Part shown: positions 1 to 64,000 of the stretch, piece after piece | How positions within the stretch are numbered: the first letter of the stretch is position 1 | How the letters are laid out: every line of letters starts with the position of its first letter | Assembly (NCBI GenBank): GCA_054601695.1 | Contig: BAAHQB010000190.1 | Coordinates: forward strand, 124,001 to 188,000 | Source: Amorphochlora amoebiformis | Lineage: Eukaryota; Cercozoa; Chlorarachniophyceae | Direction of reading: 5' to 3' | Length of the DNA stretch: 64,000 nt | The notes under the pieces: generated by a model | Told to the model about the DNA's origin: nothing | Seen by the model: the letters and a program-made list of their open reading frames with translations, nothing else | The model's database searches: none | Program-made: the position numbers and the translations under genes

Positions 1-56
1 GTATATTAATGTGCATATACATATATACATATATATAGATGTATGTACATATTATT

Positions 57-92
<36 letters not shown>

Positions 93-236
93 GATGCATG
101 TACATATACTATACATATATCTATACATATATATATATATATATATGTGTATAAATATATGTTTATATATATATATGTATATGTGTATTTATATCTATAA
201 ATATATCTATGCATAAATTTACATGTATATATATAT

Positions 237-294
<58 letters not shown>

Positions 295-295
295 C
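1..295. repeat. (TA)n tracts in a trpF intron
   Basis: Almost pure TA with scattered G or C. It lies downstream of the last trpF exon in the window, whose donor is at 295-294 on the minus strand. It is the start of the next intron. Confidence 0.8.
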
Positions 296-7884
<7,589 letters not shown>

Positions 7885-8345
7885 CGGCCTAACCGACTTA
7901 TTATATTATTTTTAGATATCAATATCTAATATAGCTGATATTTCTACTTCATATATCAATGATATCATTGGATGATTTCCATATATCTGTAAATTAATAT
8001 GTAAAATAGGAATTTCGGGAAACACTGGAAAACACGAAAACTGTGTCGTTTGCTCTCGGGGATCCCCGGGGATATCGCTCACCGCCTCAATATCAGTTTC
8101 AGAATTTCTCAGTTCTCGAAAAAACTAAGGTGATTTCACTACTGCGCACTTACGGCAAAAAAGATTGCCTGCCACGGGCAGGCACGATCTCGGTGTAGTT
8201 TAGTTGAAATATCTTAAAAAAATCTCTAGAATTCTTATTCTTCCTTGAAATTTCCCAGTGTCGACAACCCCCCGGGCCACAGCACGCGCATGGGGATTTT
8301 CAACCCGCCAAATCCCACGTCACCCTAAACCCCAGCGACCGAACC
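7885..8345. promoter_or_regulatory. Divergent upstream region of trpF and the 8346 gene
   Basis: 461 bases between two start codons that point away from each other. It is ordinary mixed sequence without TA tracts, in contrast to the introns. It should hold both promoters and 5' leaders. I see no clear TATA box or other defined element. Confidence 0.4.
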
Positions 8346-9029
8346 ATGCTCTCGTCCTTCCTCTACTCCCTTGTAGCTAGTCCGTCATCCGTCATCGCAA
8401 CGATTATACTTCTTGTCGCAGCCTTTGAGGCCTCGTATCTCCTTCGTGTGGCCAAACGTAGGCTCTGGGGCGGCCAGAAAGATGCTGACGACACCAGCAG
8501 TGATGGCAGCACGACACGTCGTAAGGCGACCCCTGCATCCAATAGCCTTCCCTGTCTTGATTTCAACGACCTGGAGACGCCTGTCGAGCCTCACATCACC
8601 CCGCTGACCTCGCTTCCGCCCTTCACAACGGTCCCTACCGAAACGGTAGCGCTCAACCCCTTGGGTTCAGCCTCGAAGGTATCTTTGCTACCGCTCGAAG
8701 GTAGTCTTGATCTAGACAAGGAGATCAGCAAGAAATTCGCTCGGGTGCCCATGCAGCGCCTGTCGTCCGCGGAACAGCGACTCGGCACAGCTATCCAGGC
8801 GGCTATGGGCGTGATCAGAGCGGCTGTCAGCGGCCCGCGCAGGAGACCCAAAGCACCGGGTGGAGTTGATGCGCTGGAGGTGATTCGTAAGCTGAGGGCT
8901 GGGACGTCGAAGCCCAATACATATGGGTGTGCGAGCAAGTTGGGAGGTATTGTGAATTCTGACATTATTCGTTTTATCACTTGGGACATTGCAACCAAAA
9001 AAAACATAATATCCACATTATTGAGCATA

Positions 9030-9102
<73 letters not shown>

Positions 9103-9361
9103 ATATATAACACCAGGTAAGATCGTTTTGGTCGAATCCCACGATAGTCATCCGCGTCATCTGCCTATGCCTTTGCCCTCGAACGACCGTCAGACTAAGG
9201 TATTTTCGAGAAAATGCAGTCACACGTATGTATTCTGCACATGACACATACACATAATGTATATATACATATATATATATATATATTATATATATATATA
9301 TATATACATATTATATGTACATATATGTTCACATATTTACACATTCATTTTGCACACAATA

Positions 9362-9426
<65 letters not shown>

Positions 9427-9457
9427 GATGTAGATATATTTCCGAATACATATATAT

Positions 9458-9503
<46 letters not shown>

Positions 9504-9506
9504 CAT

Positions 9507-9558
<52 letters not shown>

Positions 9559-9955
9559 TATTCATTTTCCCAGTGAATACAGATAAACTCACAAACACAT
9601 ATCACCACACCAGGAACTAATCGGCTTCGCCCGCAAAGTCTCCCACCGCTGCGCAGATTGCACTCGCCCCTTAACTGCCCCTTCGACCTCAATGCTTTGC
9701 GAGAGATGCGACGCCGCGTCCAAGGCAAAAGTTTCGACCGCTAACTCCGATGAGAAGGGTTGGGAGTTTGCCAAGACCCGTCGGCGACGCACCAAGAGTG
9801 ATAAGCAAAGCCGCAAGACCAGCAAGACGTCCAGGGGGGGCAGGCGGAGCGGGAGAGGAAGGAATCAGAAGGCCAAGGGGGCGGCGGGGAGCACGTCCAA
9901 TACACCTACCAACAAGCGTCGCCGTCGCCCGACCCAAAGGGCTGTCGTTGGGTGA
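8346..9955 (+). CDS. Unknown protein: one membrane segment, CxxC pair, basic tail
   Basis: Three exons, 8346-8946, 9117-9199 and 9614-9955, join in phase to 341 residues ending at TGA 9953-9955. Residues about 14-34 form one hydrophobic segment ([19 protein letters not shown]) followed by basic residues (RVAKRR), so it is probably a signal anchor with the rest on the cytosolic side. The middle is Ser/Thr/Pro-rich and low in complexity. The last exon has CADC, then 14 residues, then CERC, which could bind zinc as a small ribbon. The tail is strongly basic ([14 protein letters not shown]), as in nucleic-acid or nucleolar proteins. I do not recognise a family. Intron 1 contains (TA)n at about 9032-9100 and intron 2 contains several TA tracts. 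Reading through intron 1 would add a Tyr-Ile run, which I take as unspliced sequence. Confidence 0.75.
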
Positions 9956-11027
9956 TTTACGGAAGAGAGGACGAGATTGCTTGCTTGACCACGAGGGGAG
10001 TCTTGGTTTTTTTTTTTGGGTTCCCTTGGTTTTTTTTTTAATAATCATATCACGTTTAGCGTAGAGAATCTAGCATCTTGGAAGAGAAATGGGACACTCT
10101 TGAAAAAAAGCATTGGTTTGGTCTCAAGAATACTTTTTTATGTATTGGCTGCGGGTGGAGTTTTATTGGCCACGACTCACGAAACCAGAATTTTAACTGG
10201 GAGGGTGGCTCCGCAGGACTTGAAGATATTTCTGCTAATAATAAGATTTTAGTTGCCTTAATGCGATTTTGTATGATGTGAAGTCGTTTTCATCATAACT
10301 TACAATCACAATCATAAGTGAATGCTCATGTAACGCATGCATAGCCAGCATGCGGAGTTGATATACACTCAGTCGGACCCAGCGTCTAAAGAGACTAGTA
10401 GTCTTAGACTTATTGTGGACGGGATAAATTGTTCACAAAATTTCTTGTGTCTAGAGTGTGCAAGCATGCGCGCACCCGCCCCGGCACGTACCGCACATTT
10501 TCTTGGCTTATAGTACCTACTATCTAAGGTAGCCCGGTATCGGGTGATCTAGATAAATACATCCGGACAGGTCTAGAGGTCATAGAGTCCCAGAATTAAT
10601 ATTAACGTACAGTTTAGTACTTCGAATTTAGTGATACTTCAGAGTCGGGCCACGCGGCTACGTAATTATATCACGTCATCAACTTTGTGAATACTCCTTT
10701 TTCACTTCTTCCATCGTGAGCGTAAATTTCGCCAAGAAATTATTTTTGAATATTATACAACGTGTAGAAATTAATTTAATAAAAAATATATACATTTGAA
10801 AAGCTTCAGATGATCGTTTATAATCAATGAACATTAAATATTGAAGTAGGATGCCTGCTAAGCGAAGAGTGGGCAGCAACGTTAAATGTTGGGATCCAGG
10901 GTGGGTAGAATTGTGACGGCCTGTTGAGCGAATGTCGGGCTAGGCAGTCTTGAGAATAGGGTCCATCCTCTGATATATATTAACATTTATTTTTTTATTT
11001 ATATGTATAATGTTCATATATATATTG

Positions 11028-11058
<31 letters not shown>

Positions 11059-11066
11059 ATAAATAC

Positions 11067-11097
<31 letters not shown>

Positions 11098-11203
11098 TAT
11101 AATATATTTGTATATCATATTAGAAAATATTTATATATCAAGATATAATATATATATACATATATATACATTTAATATATATGTATATATATATATACAT
11201 ATA

Positions 11204-11273
<70 letters not shown>

Positions 11274-11363
11274 TTTGTGCTTCTATAATATATATACATA
11301 TATATATACATATGTATGTATATATATATATATATGTATATATATATGTGTATACCTTCTGAC
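9956..11363. other. Intergenic region between convergent genes
   Basis: The first half (to about 10970) is mixed sequence without repeats, presumably the 3' UTR of the 8346 gene and spacer. From 10970 on it is TA tracts. A minus-strand open frame at 10879-10679 ends in a plausible tail (LAKFTLTMEEVKKEYSQS) and might be the true last exon of the Kelch gene, but I found no splice junction that forces this. Confidence 0.5.
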
Positions 11364-24375
<13,012 letters not shown>

Positions 24376-24701
24376 TCTACTCGAACCTTGATGTAATCCC
24401 CTCCCCAGGTGCCCTTGAGATGTATCAGGTGCACCATACCCTTGGATTCCGAAAGGTAGCGAGGAAGGAGGAGGGATTTCGGAAGGTAGGAAGGGAAAAG
24501 GGCGAGGAACGTCGTCAGGTCATTTTCCTTTCGGCGCCATTTTCTCGATGTTCTGTCACGCTGGATGGTCACATGTCGCTCCCAGTTCCCAGTCGGAGAA
24601 ACATTTCATCCGATCTTTTCGGCCCTTTCGCCGAATCTTTTCGGCGAATTTCAGATACTCCAAAAACCACGGCACGTGTGTCTTCCTGGGTAGGAGATAT
24701 C
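24376..24701. promoter_or_regulatory. Divergent upstream region of the Kelch and RhoGAP genes
   Basis: Only 326 bases separate the two opposed start codons. The sequence is mixed and free of TA tracts. Open frames run through it on both strands (for example 24348-24770, plus) but match no family and overlap both first exons, so I treat them as chance. Confidence 0.4.
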
Positions 24702-46088
<21,387 letters not shown>

Positions 46089-46379
46089 TATCTTCCGACC
46101 ATTCTCCTTCTCTCATCCTCACTCTGATCGATTCTACAATTTTTTTTTTCCCTCTCTTCCCGAATTAATTATGAGAGAGTGAGTTGTGTTGCCCGTCTCT
46201 CTCCTCTCCTCTTTTGTAACCTCTTGTCTCTCGCTCTCTTCTCTCTCGAATGATTCTTAAAAATTGTAATTCTAATCGTGTCTCGTTTTTTCTGATGAAC
46301 AACCCGAATTTCAAAGAATTTCAAAGATCGCTTGTATTTTCTCGGCTCTGGCAATGTTCTTCTGACATATTATTTCAAA

Positions 46380-46650
46380 AATATCTCTCCTCATCTCTTC
46401 TCTCTATCCCCTTTATCTTCTCTCTATCTCCCTTTATCTTCTCTCTATCTCCCTTTATCTTCTCTCTATCTCCTCTCGACTCTCTTTCCTTCCTCTCTCT
46501 CTCTCTTTCTCTCTCTCTCTTCCTCTCTCTCTCTTTCTCTCTCTTTCTTTCTCTCTCTCTCTTTCTCTCTCTCTCTTTCTCTCTCTCTCTTCCTCTCTCT
46601 CTCTCTTTCTATCTCTCTCTCTTTGTCTCTCTCTCTCTCTCTCTCTTTCG
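46380..46650. repeat. (CT)n-rich tract
   Basis: Pyrimidine tract downstream of the RhoGAP gene, including four TCTCTATCTCCCTTTATCT units. Confidence 0.85.
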
Positions 46651-46884
46651 CTTCTATTTTTAGTAAACTGTTTTGGAACATTTGCTTGCACTCACATCTC
46701 CTCCTCTCCTGAGAAACGAGCTGAAAATCCGTGTTTCTGTCTGTCTCACACTCTTGTCTCTCCATTTTTCAATTCTCCTGACAAAATGATCCGAAAATTT
46801 CATATTTTCCTCTTCCGGCATGCCTTTTGTCCCTAAGTGACATGTTTCAAATATCTATATTTCTCACTACTATGTGCGGGTAGT

Positions 46885-46919
<35 letters not shown>

Positions 46920-46925
46920 TATATC

Positions 46926-46957
<32 letters not shown>

Positions 46958-47524
46958 ATATAGTGTTTAATGTCTTCGTGCTTTGTAATATAATACATGT
47001 ATACACACATGTATAAATATACATATACATATACATGTATGTGTGTGTATATATACATACACATATACATAAATATACATACAAGTTTTTACATTTATAT
47101 ATATATACATCGATTTCTGTTAAAAGTAACGTGTTACAAAACATCCTTCTCAGTCATCTTTTCCTTCTCATTCCCGCCCTTTTTTTTTTTTTTAATTTCT
47201 CTTTCTCTTTCGCGCCTTTTTTTTTTTCTTCTTCTTTATAATTTTCTCTCTCAAGTAACGTGTTAAAAAACATCCTTCTCAGTCATCTTTCTCTTCTCAT
47301 TCGCGCCTTTTTTTTTTTTTTCTTATTTCTCTCTCACGTCCTCAGTTATCTTTTTCTTCTCATTCCCGCCTCTTTTTTTTTCTTCTTCTTTTAATTTCTC
47401 TCTCTCTTTCGCGCCTTTTTTTCCTTTTCTTTTTTTAATTTCTCTCTCTTTTTATCGCTCTCTCTCTTGTCTCTCTCCTGTTCTCTGTCGTGTTAACCAT
47501 TATCTTGCTCGAGTCATGTGTTTC

Positions 47525-47555
<31 letters not shown>

Positions 47556-47654
47556 AATATATATAATATATATATATATATATGATATATATATATATAT
47601 GTATATACATATATATATGTATATACATATATATATGTATGTATGTGTGTGCGT

Positions 47655-47675
47655 GTGTAGTAAACATTCGGAGAG

Positions 47676-47751
<76 letters not shown>

Positions 47752-47863
47752 ACCACGTAGTGTTATGAGTGAATCTTCCGAGAGTTATATAATATATATA
47801 ATATAATATAATATATACATATATATATATATATGTAGCATTATGAGTAAACATTCGGAAAGC

Positions 47864-47870
<7 letters not shown>
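47655..47870 (+). repeat. Acceptor-side echoes of exon 48028-48090
   Basis: Three variable copies of the exon start (GTAG or TATAG, then TTATGAGTAAACATTCGGAG-like) at about 47657-47683, 47757-47788 and 47836-47865. Two of them include the ATG, giving extra start codons next to acceptor sites. Confidence 0.88.
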
Positions 47871-47898
<28 letters not shown>

Positions 47899-47969
47899 GT
47901 GTATACATGTATGTATGTATACATATATACAGATATACATACACACATATACACATATACACACATATA

Positions 47970-48026
<57 letters not shown>

Positions 48027-48031
48027 GTGTT

Positions 48032-48091
48032 ATGAGTACACATTCGGAGAGCTTACAAAAGTTAAAGCCGAAGCCTCCTTTACCCTCAAGG

Positions 48092-48139
<48 letters not shown>

Positions 48140-48145
48140 TAGATA

Positions 48146-48197
<52 letters not shown>

Positions 48198-48200
48198 CTA

Positions 48201-48268
<68 letters not shown>

Positions 48269-48270
48269 TA

Positions 48271-48365
<95 letters not shown>

Positions 48366-48432
48366 CCGGACGAGCGTCTTCATCACGCAGTCGGCTCTTC
48401 CCGGCTATTACTACCACACTGCCAGAAAAAGA

Positions 48433-48488
<56 letters not shown>

Positions 48489-48500
48489 TGTCAATATGTA

Positions 48501-48531
<31 letters not shown>

Positions 48532-48656
48532 CATATATATATATCGCGCAGTGGGCTTTTCCCTGCTATTACTACCACACTGCCAGAAAAAGAGTATATA
48601 TATAAAACATATATATATATATATATATATATGTAAAAAATATATATATTCATATG

Positions 48657-48698
<42 letters not shown>

Positions 48699-48894
48699 GC
48701 GTGAATGTAAAAATATATATATGCAGACATGTATGTCAATATATACATTTTTGCTGTATCACTACCACGAAGAGTATATACTAATTATATATATATATGT
48801 ATATATATATAAATACTATATGATGTAAATTGTGTATATGTATATTATACAATAAGTATATATGTATAAATGTGTGATATATGTTTGTAGTATG

Positions 48895-48941
<47 letters not shown>

Positions 48942-49018
48942 ATGTATATATGTATATATGTATATATATATATATATATATATGTTTGCTTTTTGCTATC
49001 TTATACCAGGGAAAATTG

Positions 49019-49064
<46 letters not shown>

Positions 49065-49127
49065 TGTATATCTGTATATTACATAATTTACCACTCCTGA
49101 GACCTCAGTATAGAAAACATCTAATAT

Positions 49128-49208
<81 letters not shown>

Positions 49209-50351
49209 CCAGGAATTCCAAGACTCCCGAAGTGAAATCAAGTCCGATTCTCTCGAAGATAGCAGAGAGTAAAACCGAAACCAAATCTAATCTATTCATA
49301 CAATACTTACGTCATCTCCCATGTATGCTTTGAAATATAAATTATATGAACAAGTAAAACCGAAACCAAATCTAATCTATTCATACAATACTTACGTCAT
49401 TGTCATCTCCCATGTATGCTTTGAATTATAAATTATATGAACAAGTAAAACCCAAAACAAATCTAATCTATTCATACAATACTTACGTCATTTCCCATGT
49501 ATGCTTTGAAATATAAATTATATGAACAAGTAAAACCGAAACCAAATCTAATCTATTCATACAATACTTACTTCATCTCCCATGTATGCTTTGAAATATA
49601 AATTATATGAACAAGTAAAACCGAAACCAAATCTAATCTATTCATACAATACTTACGTCATCTCCCATGTATGCTTTGAAATATAAATTATATGAGCAAG
49701 TAAAACCGAAACCAAATCTAATCTATTCATACAATACTTACGTCATCTCGCATGTATGCTTTGAAATATAAATTATATGAACAAGTAAAACCCAAAACAA
49801 ATCTAATCTATTCATACAATACTTACGTCATCTCATAAAAGGCTTTGAAATGTAAATTATATGAATAAGTTCATCTAATCTATTCATACTTACGTCATCT
49901 CATATATGTTTTGAAATATGAATTATATGAGTATGTAAACCAACCCTCTAATCTATTCATACTTACGCCATCTCATATATGCTTTGAAATATGAATTACG
50001 TGCATACGTTACTTTTGGAGAGTGACGCTTAAAATTGTATGTATACGTTACTTATACGTTACTTTGGAGAGTAACGGTTAAACATCAAGTATGCTTGTAT
50101 ATATGTATTGTTACATACACATATTATATAGATGATATATAAGTAGATATAAAAATACATATATACGTATATATACATATATATATATATATCCAATTCT
50201 ATTAGCTATTACTGGGTTGGCGGGTTATATATATACATATATACATATATATACATATATATGATATATATATATATATACCAGAAGTACAAGAGACTGT
50301 GGAAAACAGGATTTCGAAGAGCGTATCAGACAAAATCACTCGGTATACCTT

Positions 50352-50404
<53 letters not shown>

Positions 50405-50456
50405 CGTTTATATACTTATTTAGGTATATATAACTATTTATATTGTCGCTTTGACA

Positions 50457-50501
<45 letters not shown>

Positions 50502-50925
50502 ACATTTATATATATATATACTGTTTGTGCAACGGTAGTCCGGACGTTGATATCAGCATACGGTAGTCCAGGATTAGCTTCGGTTCAAATTCATTTAGAT
50601 TATTGACACAAATGATCAAGCAAAATTCTGAGGCAGTTCAAGAAAATTCTAGGGAAGTTCCAACTTCTACTCGAATCTTCGGGAAAGTTCTGGAAGCGTG
50701 ACATGGCGTGACCTCACGTCCTGTCACTTAATATTCGGAAGCCCCGATACTACCGGGCACTTCCGGTTACTACCGGATGGGAAGACCTCCAAGAATCTCC
50801 GGAATCTCCGTCGATCTCCAGCTATCTGTCGTATATGTACGGGTATAGTTGAACATGATATCGATGTCTAGTCTTCGAGCTGCATCCCCTCATACTAGTT
50901 ATATTGGTGTTGGAACAGTATACGC

Positions 50926-50993
<68 letters not shown>

Positions 50994-51040
50994 CTATACA
51001 TATACATATGTGTGTGTGTGTCTGTATGTGTATATATATA

Positions 51041-51076
<36 letters not shown>

Positions 51077-51104
51077 TGCATTTATATATATATATATATG
51101 TTCG

Positions 51105-51157
<53 letters not shown>

Positions 51158-51235
51158 GCACTGTACATATATTTCTATATGTGCTTAGATTTGAAGAAAA
51201 AGACCTTCTTATCAGATCTCCCACATACGCAGGTT

Positions 51236-51313
<78 letters not shown>

Positions 51314-52279
51314 GTATATGTAATATATGTAATGTATATGTATTTGTCATATATGATATCAAATCCTACACATATCATATCATATTACATATCATATTAG
51401 ATATCATATTAGATATCATATCACATATCACATATCATATTACATATGAAGTCATATCATATCATATGATATCATATCATATTACGTACCACATCTTATC
51501 ATATCATATATTACATATCTCATCATATCATATCAATATCATATGAAAGCATGTATAGAACCATATCATATTATGTCATATCTTAGAAAAACATCCTATT
51601 ATATCATATACCAACCATATCACATATCATATTGTATTACACCCCATATCATACCATATCATATCGTATCATATCACATATCATATCACATATCTCATCA
51701 TATCATATCACATATCATATCACATCATATCACATCATATCACATATCTCATCACATATCATATCACATCATATCACATATCTCATCACACATCATATCA
51801 CATATCATATCACATCATATCACATATCACATATCTCATCACATATCATATCATCATATCTCCAATATTTAATCATCCAACCTGAATTAGCGCCACCTGT
51901 TCCGCCTCGGAGGCATAAAAAGGAACCCAAGCCGGAACCCAAGCCGGAACCCAAGACGGAACCCAAGACGGAACCCAAGGAGCTCGAGAAGGATCTCCAG
52001 GAGGAACTTAAGAGGGGACTAAAAGAGGACCTCAAAGAGAAACTCAAAGAGGAAATAAAGGGCGATCCGTTAAAAAATGCTATTGGAAGGGTTAGTGTAT
52101 GTATGTGAGATTAGAATATGTAAGAGATATGTGTAGATATATGAGTATGTATATGTGAATATAGATAGATAGATATGTTTATATTATATCATATATATAT
52201 AGGTTCGACAGAGCATTTCAAAGAGAGAGTCGGTTACTAAGAAACCGTTACCCTCACACTACTTCTACAAACCGGACGG

Positions 52280-52354
<75 letters not shown>

Positions 52355-52469
52355 TAAACCTTCCAGAAGACCCTTCGAAGCTTGTAGGACCCCTAAATAT
52401 CGACCAGCTTTTAGACGACCACGCGAAAGGAAAGCTCTCCAATAAGGTAATGTATATAGTATATATATA

Positions 52470-52532
<63 letters not shown>

Positions 52533-52721
52533 TTTACATATGTATGTATAAGTATGTTTTTGTAACAATATGAACCTACACATGTGTATATTCACATGTG
52601 TACTATTATTATTATTACCTTAGTATTCTTGTTATTATCAATAGTATAGTTATTATTAATACTATTATTATTACTACTATTATTATTATTGCTATTATTA
52701 TTTACAAATATATTTGTATAC

Positions 52722-52756
<35 letters not shown>

Positions 52757-53021
52757 TCCATAAACTCTACAACCATACACATTTACTCAGACCCTATGCT
52801 GGGATGCCCGCGACACCACCAATCGCCAATGGGAACCGCTTGAGCTGACACTTACGCAACTTACGAGAAGGATTTCAAAGCATTCGTCCACCACATCCCT
52901 GGAAAGCATCCCACCTCCGCCCCCCCCCGAGTCTGATGATATTGAGCCCCTGAGGTATGACAGCGATGGCGATGATTTCGTGCCTCCACCACCGCCCGGA
53001 CGTAAAAAGAGCTCGAAGTAA
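48032..53021 (+). CDS. GYF-like domain protein with Glu-Pro-Lys repeat
   Basis: Nine exons, 48032-48090 (exon edge from 48028), 48364-48432, 49213-49268, 50285-50342, 51189-51232, 51891-52090, 52203-52278, 52367-52446 and 52791-53021, join in phase to 290 residues. The first ATG gives [18 protein letters not shown]. The middle has a helical part ([19 protein letters not shown]), a run of KPEP/KTEP repeats, and a charged coiled-coil stretch ([20 protein letters not shown]). The C-terminal part ([40 protein letters not shown]) matches the layout of GYF_2 domains, which bind proline-rich peptides: GP near the start, a following helix, then a Trp-containing strand. The last exon adds poly-proline stretches and ends KKSSK. 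The start could lie further upstream if a leader exon exists. Exon edges 1 and 2 are echoed in the introns. Confidence 0.75.
48542..48780 (+). repeat. Donor-side echoes of exon 48364-48432
   Basis: A long copy at about 48544-48596 (encoding [12 protein letters not shown] in the exon) with its GT donor, and a short degenerate one at 48755-48778. Confidence 0.9.
49269..50000 (+). repeat. Roughly 87-base minisatellite starting at a 5' splice site
   Basis: Eight to nine units with GTAAAACCGAAACCAAATCT, TTCATACAATACTTACGTCA and CATGTATGCTTTGAAATATA. The first begins exactly at the donor of exon 49213-49268. The last units are shorter and degenerate. Confidence 0.92.
50640..50825 (+). repeat. Dispersed repeat, copy B
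   Basis: Same orientation and block order as 38820-39020. It lies in the intron between exons 50285-50342 and 51189-51232. Confidence 0.6.
51360..51865. repeat. (CATATCATAT)n-type satellite
   Basis: About 500 bases made of the pentamers ATATC, ACATC and ATCAC in varying order, ending just before exon 51891-52090. Unlike other tracts here it is not (TA)n. Confidence 0.9.
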
Positions 53022-53800
53022 GTTGCTGTTGTAGGGGGCCCTGTTCGGGCGTTGGAGTGCATTGGGGGCGAGAGTTGAGTTGAGTTGATCATTGAAAGAA
53101 TACTGTTGTTGGTTTGGATTCGTGAAGTGAGATGTGAGAATTTCACAAATAGTTATACGTGAAATATCTAGAATATCTATCGAATGTGGTATATATTCCA
53201 CATATTGATATCTAGATACTAGAGATATGCTAGATATACACACATATATATATATATCTACCAGATCTAGTAATATACTGATACATATCTATCTAGCATC
53301 TAGATAGATCTAGTCTAGCTAGTAGATAAAACCTAGATATTTATACATGATATATATATATATATGTATATGTATATACACATACTAGACATATTATTTG
53401 CTAGATATGTAGCAGATAACGGATACAATATGTACCATGCAGTGGATATCTACTAGTAATAACTAGAATATGTACTAGCTAGACTAGACTCGTCTTGACA
53501 ACCAGTAGCTAGTAACGTAACTCTCTAGACTCTACTAGTCTAAGTAGAGTAACGATCTAGATGATACTAGATTTGGACAAACCTCTAGAATCTCGATATC
53601 GCGATCTCTCGGACGTTCGTTCAGACACGTATACACAGTAATCTAGGTGTAATGTTTACCGGATGGACTCAAACCTTTCTCAATGCTTCACGCTGCGGCG
53701 CATTGCACAACTAGCACGCAAGAAACTAGCACGCAAGACTCTTTTTTAGTGACTACTGGACACCTCTCGAACGGTTGAGAAGATAGAAGTATATATCGAT
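53022..53800. other. Intergenic region between convergent genes, CTAG-rich
   Basis: The first part reads as 3' UTR. From about 53165 to 53570 the sequence is dense in short palindromic words (CTAG, TCTAGA, AGATCT, ATATC), giving many small inverted repeats. No exon is seen. It lies between stop codons at 53021 (plus) and 53803 (minus). Confidence 0.45.
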
Positions 53801-59556
<5,756 letters not shown>

Positions 59557-59804
59557 ACTATCCGGTAGTTTGTGTTTGGCGCCAAAAGCAGCGAAAAAAA
59601 GAAAATTTCAACCCGACAAATTAAAGTTCTTCGGAGCACTTAATTCTTCGCTCTTTGGGTTCCGATCATCCACCTCTTCCGCTCCCGGGCCACTTTGTGC
59701 GTGCTCGCGTGGATCCTGGCAGCCTTCTCGGGGCAAGCCGTTGCGATTCGATCCGTTCGAAATGTACTTTAGAATAGTTTCATGAACATTTTCACGAAAA
59801 TCAG
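59557..59804. promoter_or_regulatory. Divergent upstream region of the SYCP2-like and zinc-finger genes
   Basis: About 250 bases of mixed sequence between the start of the minus-strand gene and the first supported zinc-finger exon. A plus-strand open frame from 59570 to 59785 begins with TTG, not ATG, and matches nothing I know. The first coding exon of the zinc-finger gene may be in here, but I could not fix its start. Confidence 0.35.
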
Positions 59805-63818
<4,014 letters not shown>

Positions 63819-63835
63819 GTTTGGGGTATAACTTG

Positions 63836-63905
<70 letters not shown>

Positions 63906-63934
<29 letters not shown>

Positions 63935-63965
63935 TGTATGTATGTATGTATGTATGTATGTATGA
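63906..63965. repeat. (TATG)n tetranucleotide
   Basis: About 14 perfect TATG units after a TA tract, at the start of the intron following the last exon of the window. Confidence 0.95.
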
Positions 63966-63998
<33 letters not shown>

Positions 63999-64000
63999 AT

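Larger units (their letters stand above)
46089..48027. other. Intergenic region, CT-rich
   Basis: Lies between the stop codon of the RhoGAP gene and the first coding exon of the next gene on the same strand. It holds pyrimidine-rich sequence (46090-46640), an ATT run near 46886-46910, and about three copies of a roughly 110-base unit at 47128-47440 carrying AAGTAACGTGTT and poly-T. TA tracts start near 47525. No coding exon is supported; part of it is probably the promoter and 5' leader of the 48032 gene. Confidence 0.5.

Noticed and set aside
10679-10879. Minus-strand open frame ending LAKFTLTMEEVKKEYSQS
   Set aside because: Might be a terminal exon of the Kelch gene, but no junction could be fixed and no family is visible.
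49009-49018. 10-base exon GGAAAATTGG in the GYF-like gene
   Set aside because: Has AG and GT borders but shifts the following exon out of the frame that continues into [14 protein letters not shown].
49269-50000. CRISPR-like or centromere-like tandem array
   Set aside because: A direct tandem minisatellite without spacers, confined to one intron.

Overview
This is nuclear DNA of an intron-rich eukaryote, most likely a unicellular alga or other protist. It has hundreds of GT-AG introns, the standard genetic code, TTAGGG-type telomere repeats and a stand-alone trpF that keeps a hydrophobic N-terminal leader. I cannot name a lineage with confidence. About three quarters of the window is simple sequence, mainly (TA)n with some (GA)n, (CT)n and (CG)n. 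Nearly all long open frames here (Tyr-Ile, Ser-Leu, Arg-Glu or Ala-Arg runs) are translations of microsatellites. The real genes appear only when short exons of about 10-200 bases between TA tracts are spliced together. I did this by eye, requiring GT/AG sites, continuous reading phase and a recognisable protein family.

Seven genes result. (1) 296-7884, minus: phosphoribosylanthranilate isomerase, 3' end outside the window. (2) 8346-9955, plus: a three-exon protein with one membrane segment and a CxxC...CxxC motif. (3) 11364-24375, minus: a six-blade Kelch protein of about 26 exons. (4) 24702-46088, plus: a 35-exon, about 712-residue signalling protein with WWE, C2, RhoGAP and PH domains in that order. 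(5) 48032-53021, plus: a nine-exon protein with a Glu-Pro-Lys repeat and a GYF-like C-terminal domain. (6) 53801-59556, minus: a 12-exon, 1082-residue protein resembling the meiotic chromosome-axis protein SYCP2. (7) about 59805-63818, plus: a tandem C2H2 zinc-finger protein that continues beyond the window. Genes 1/2, 3/4 and 6/7 are divergent pairs with short shared upstream regions; 2/3 and 5/6 converge.

The outstanding structure is what I call exon-edge echoes. At about 25 exons, the end of the exon plus its splice site is repeated one to ten times inside the adjoining intron, each copy set between (TA)n tracts. Acceptor-side copies lie upstream of the exon and donor-side copies lie downstream. 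Some arrays become more divergent with distance from the exon, as if the boundary were copied repeatedly and older copies pushed outward. Introns also carry interstitial telomere repeats, two of which begin at the 5' splice site itself. Gene 6 has mostly short, ordinary introns and almost none of this, so the process is not uniform along the window. No tRNA, rRNA, CRISPR or intact transposon was seen.
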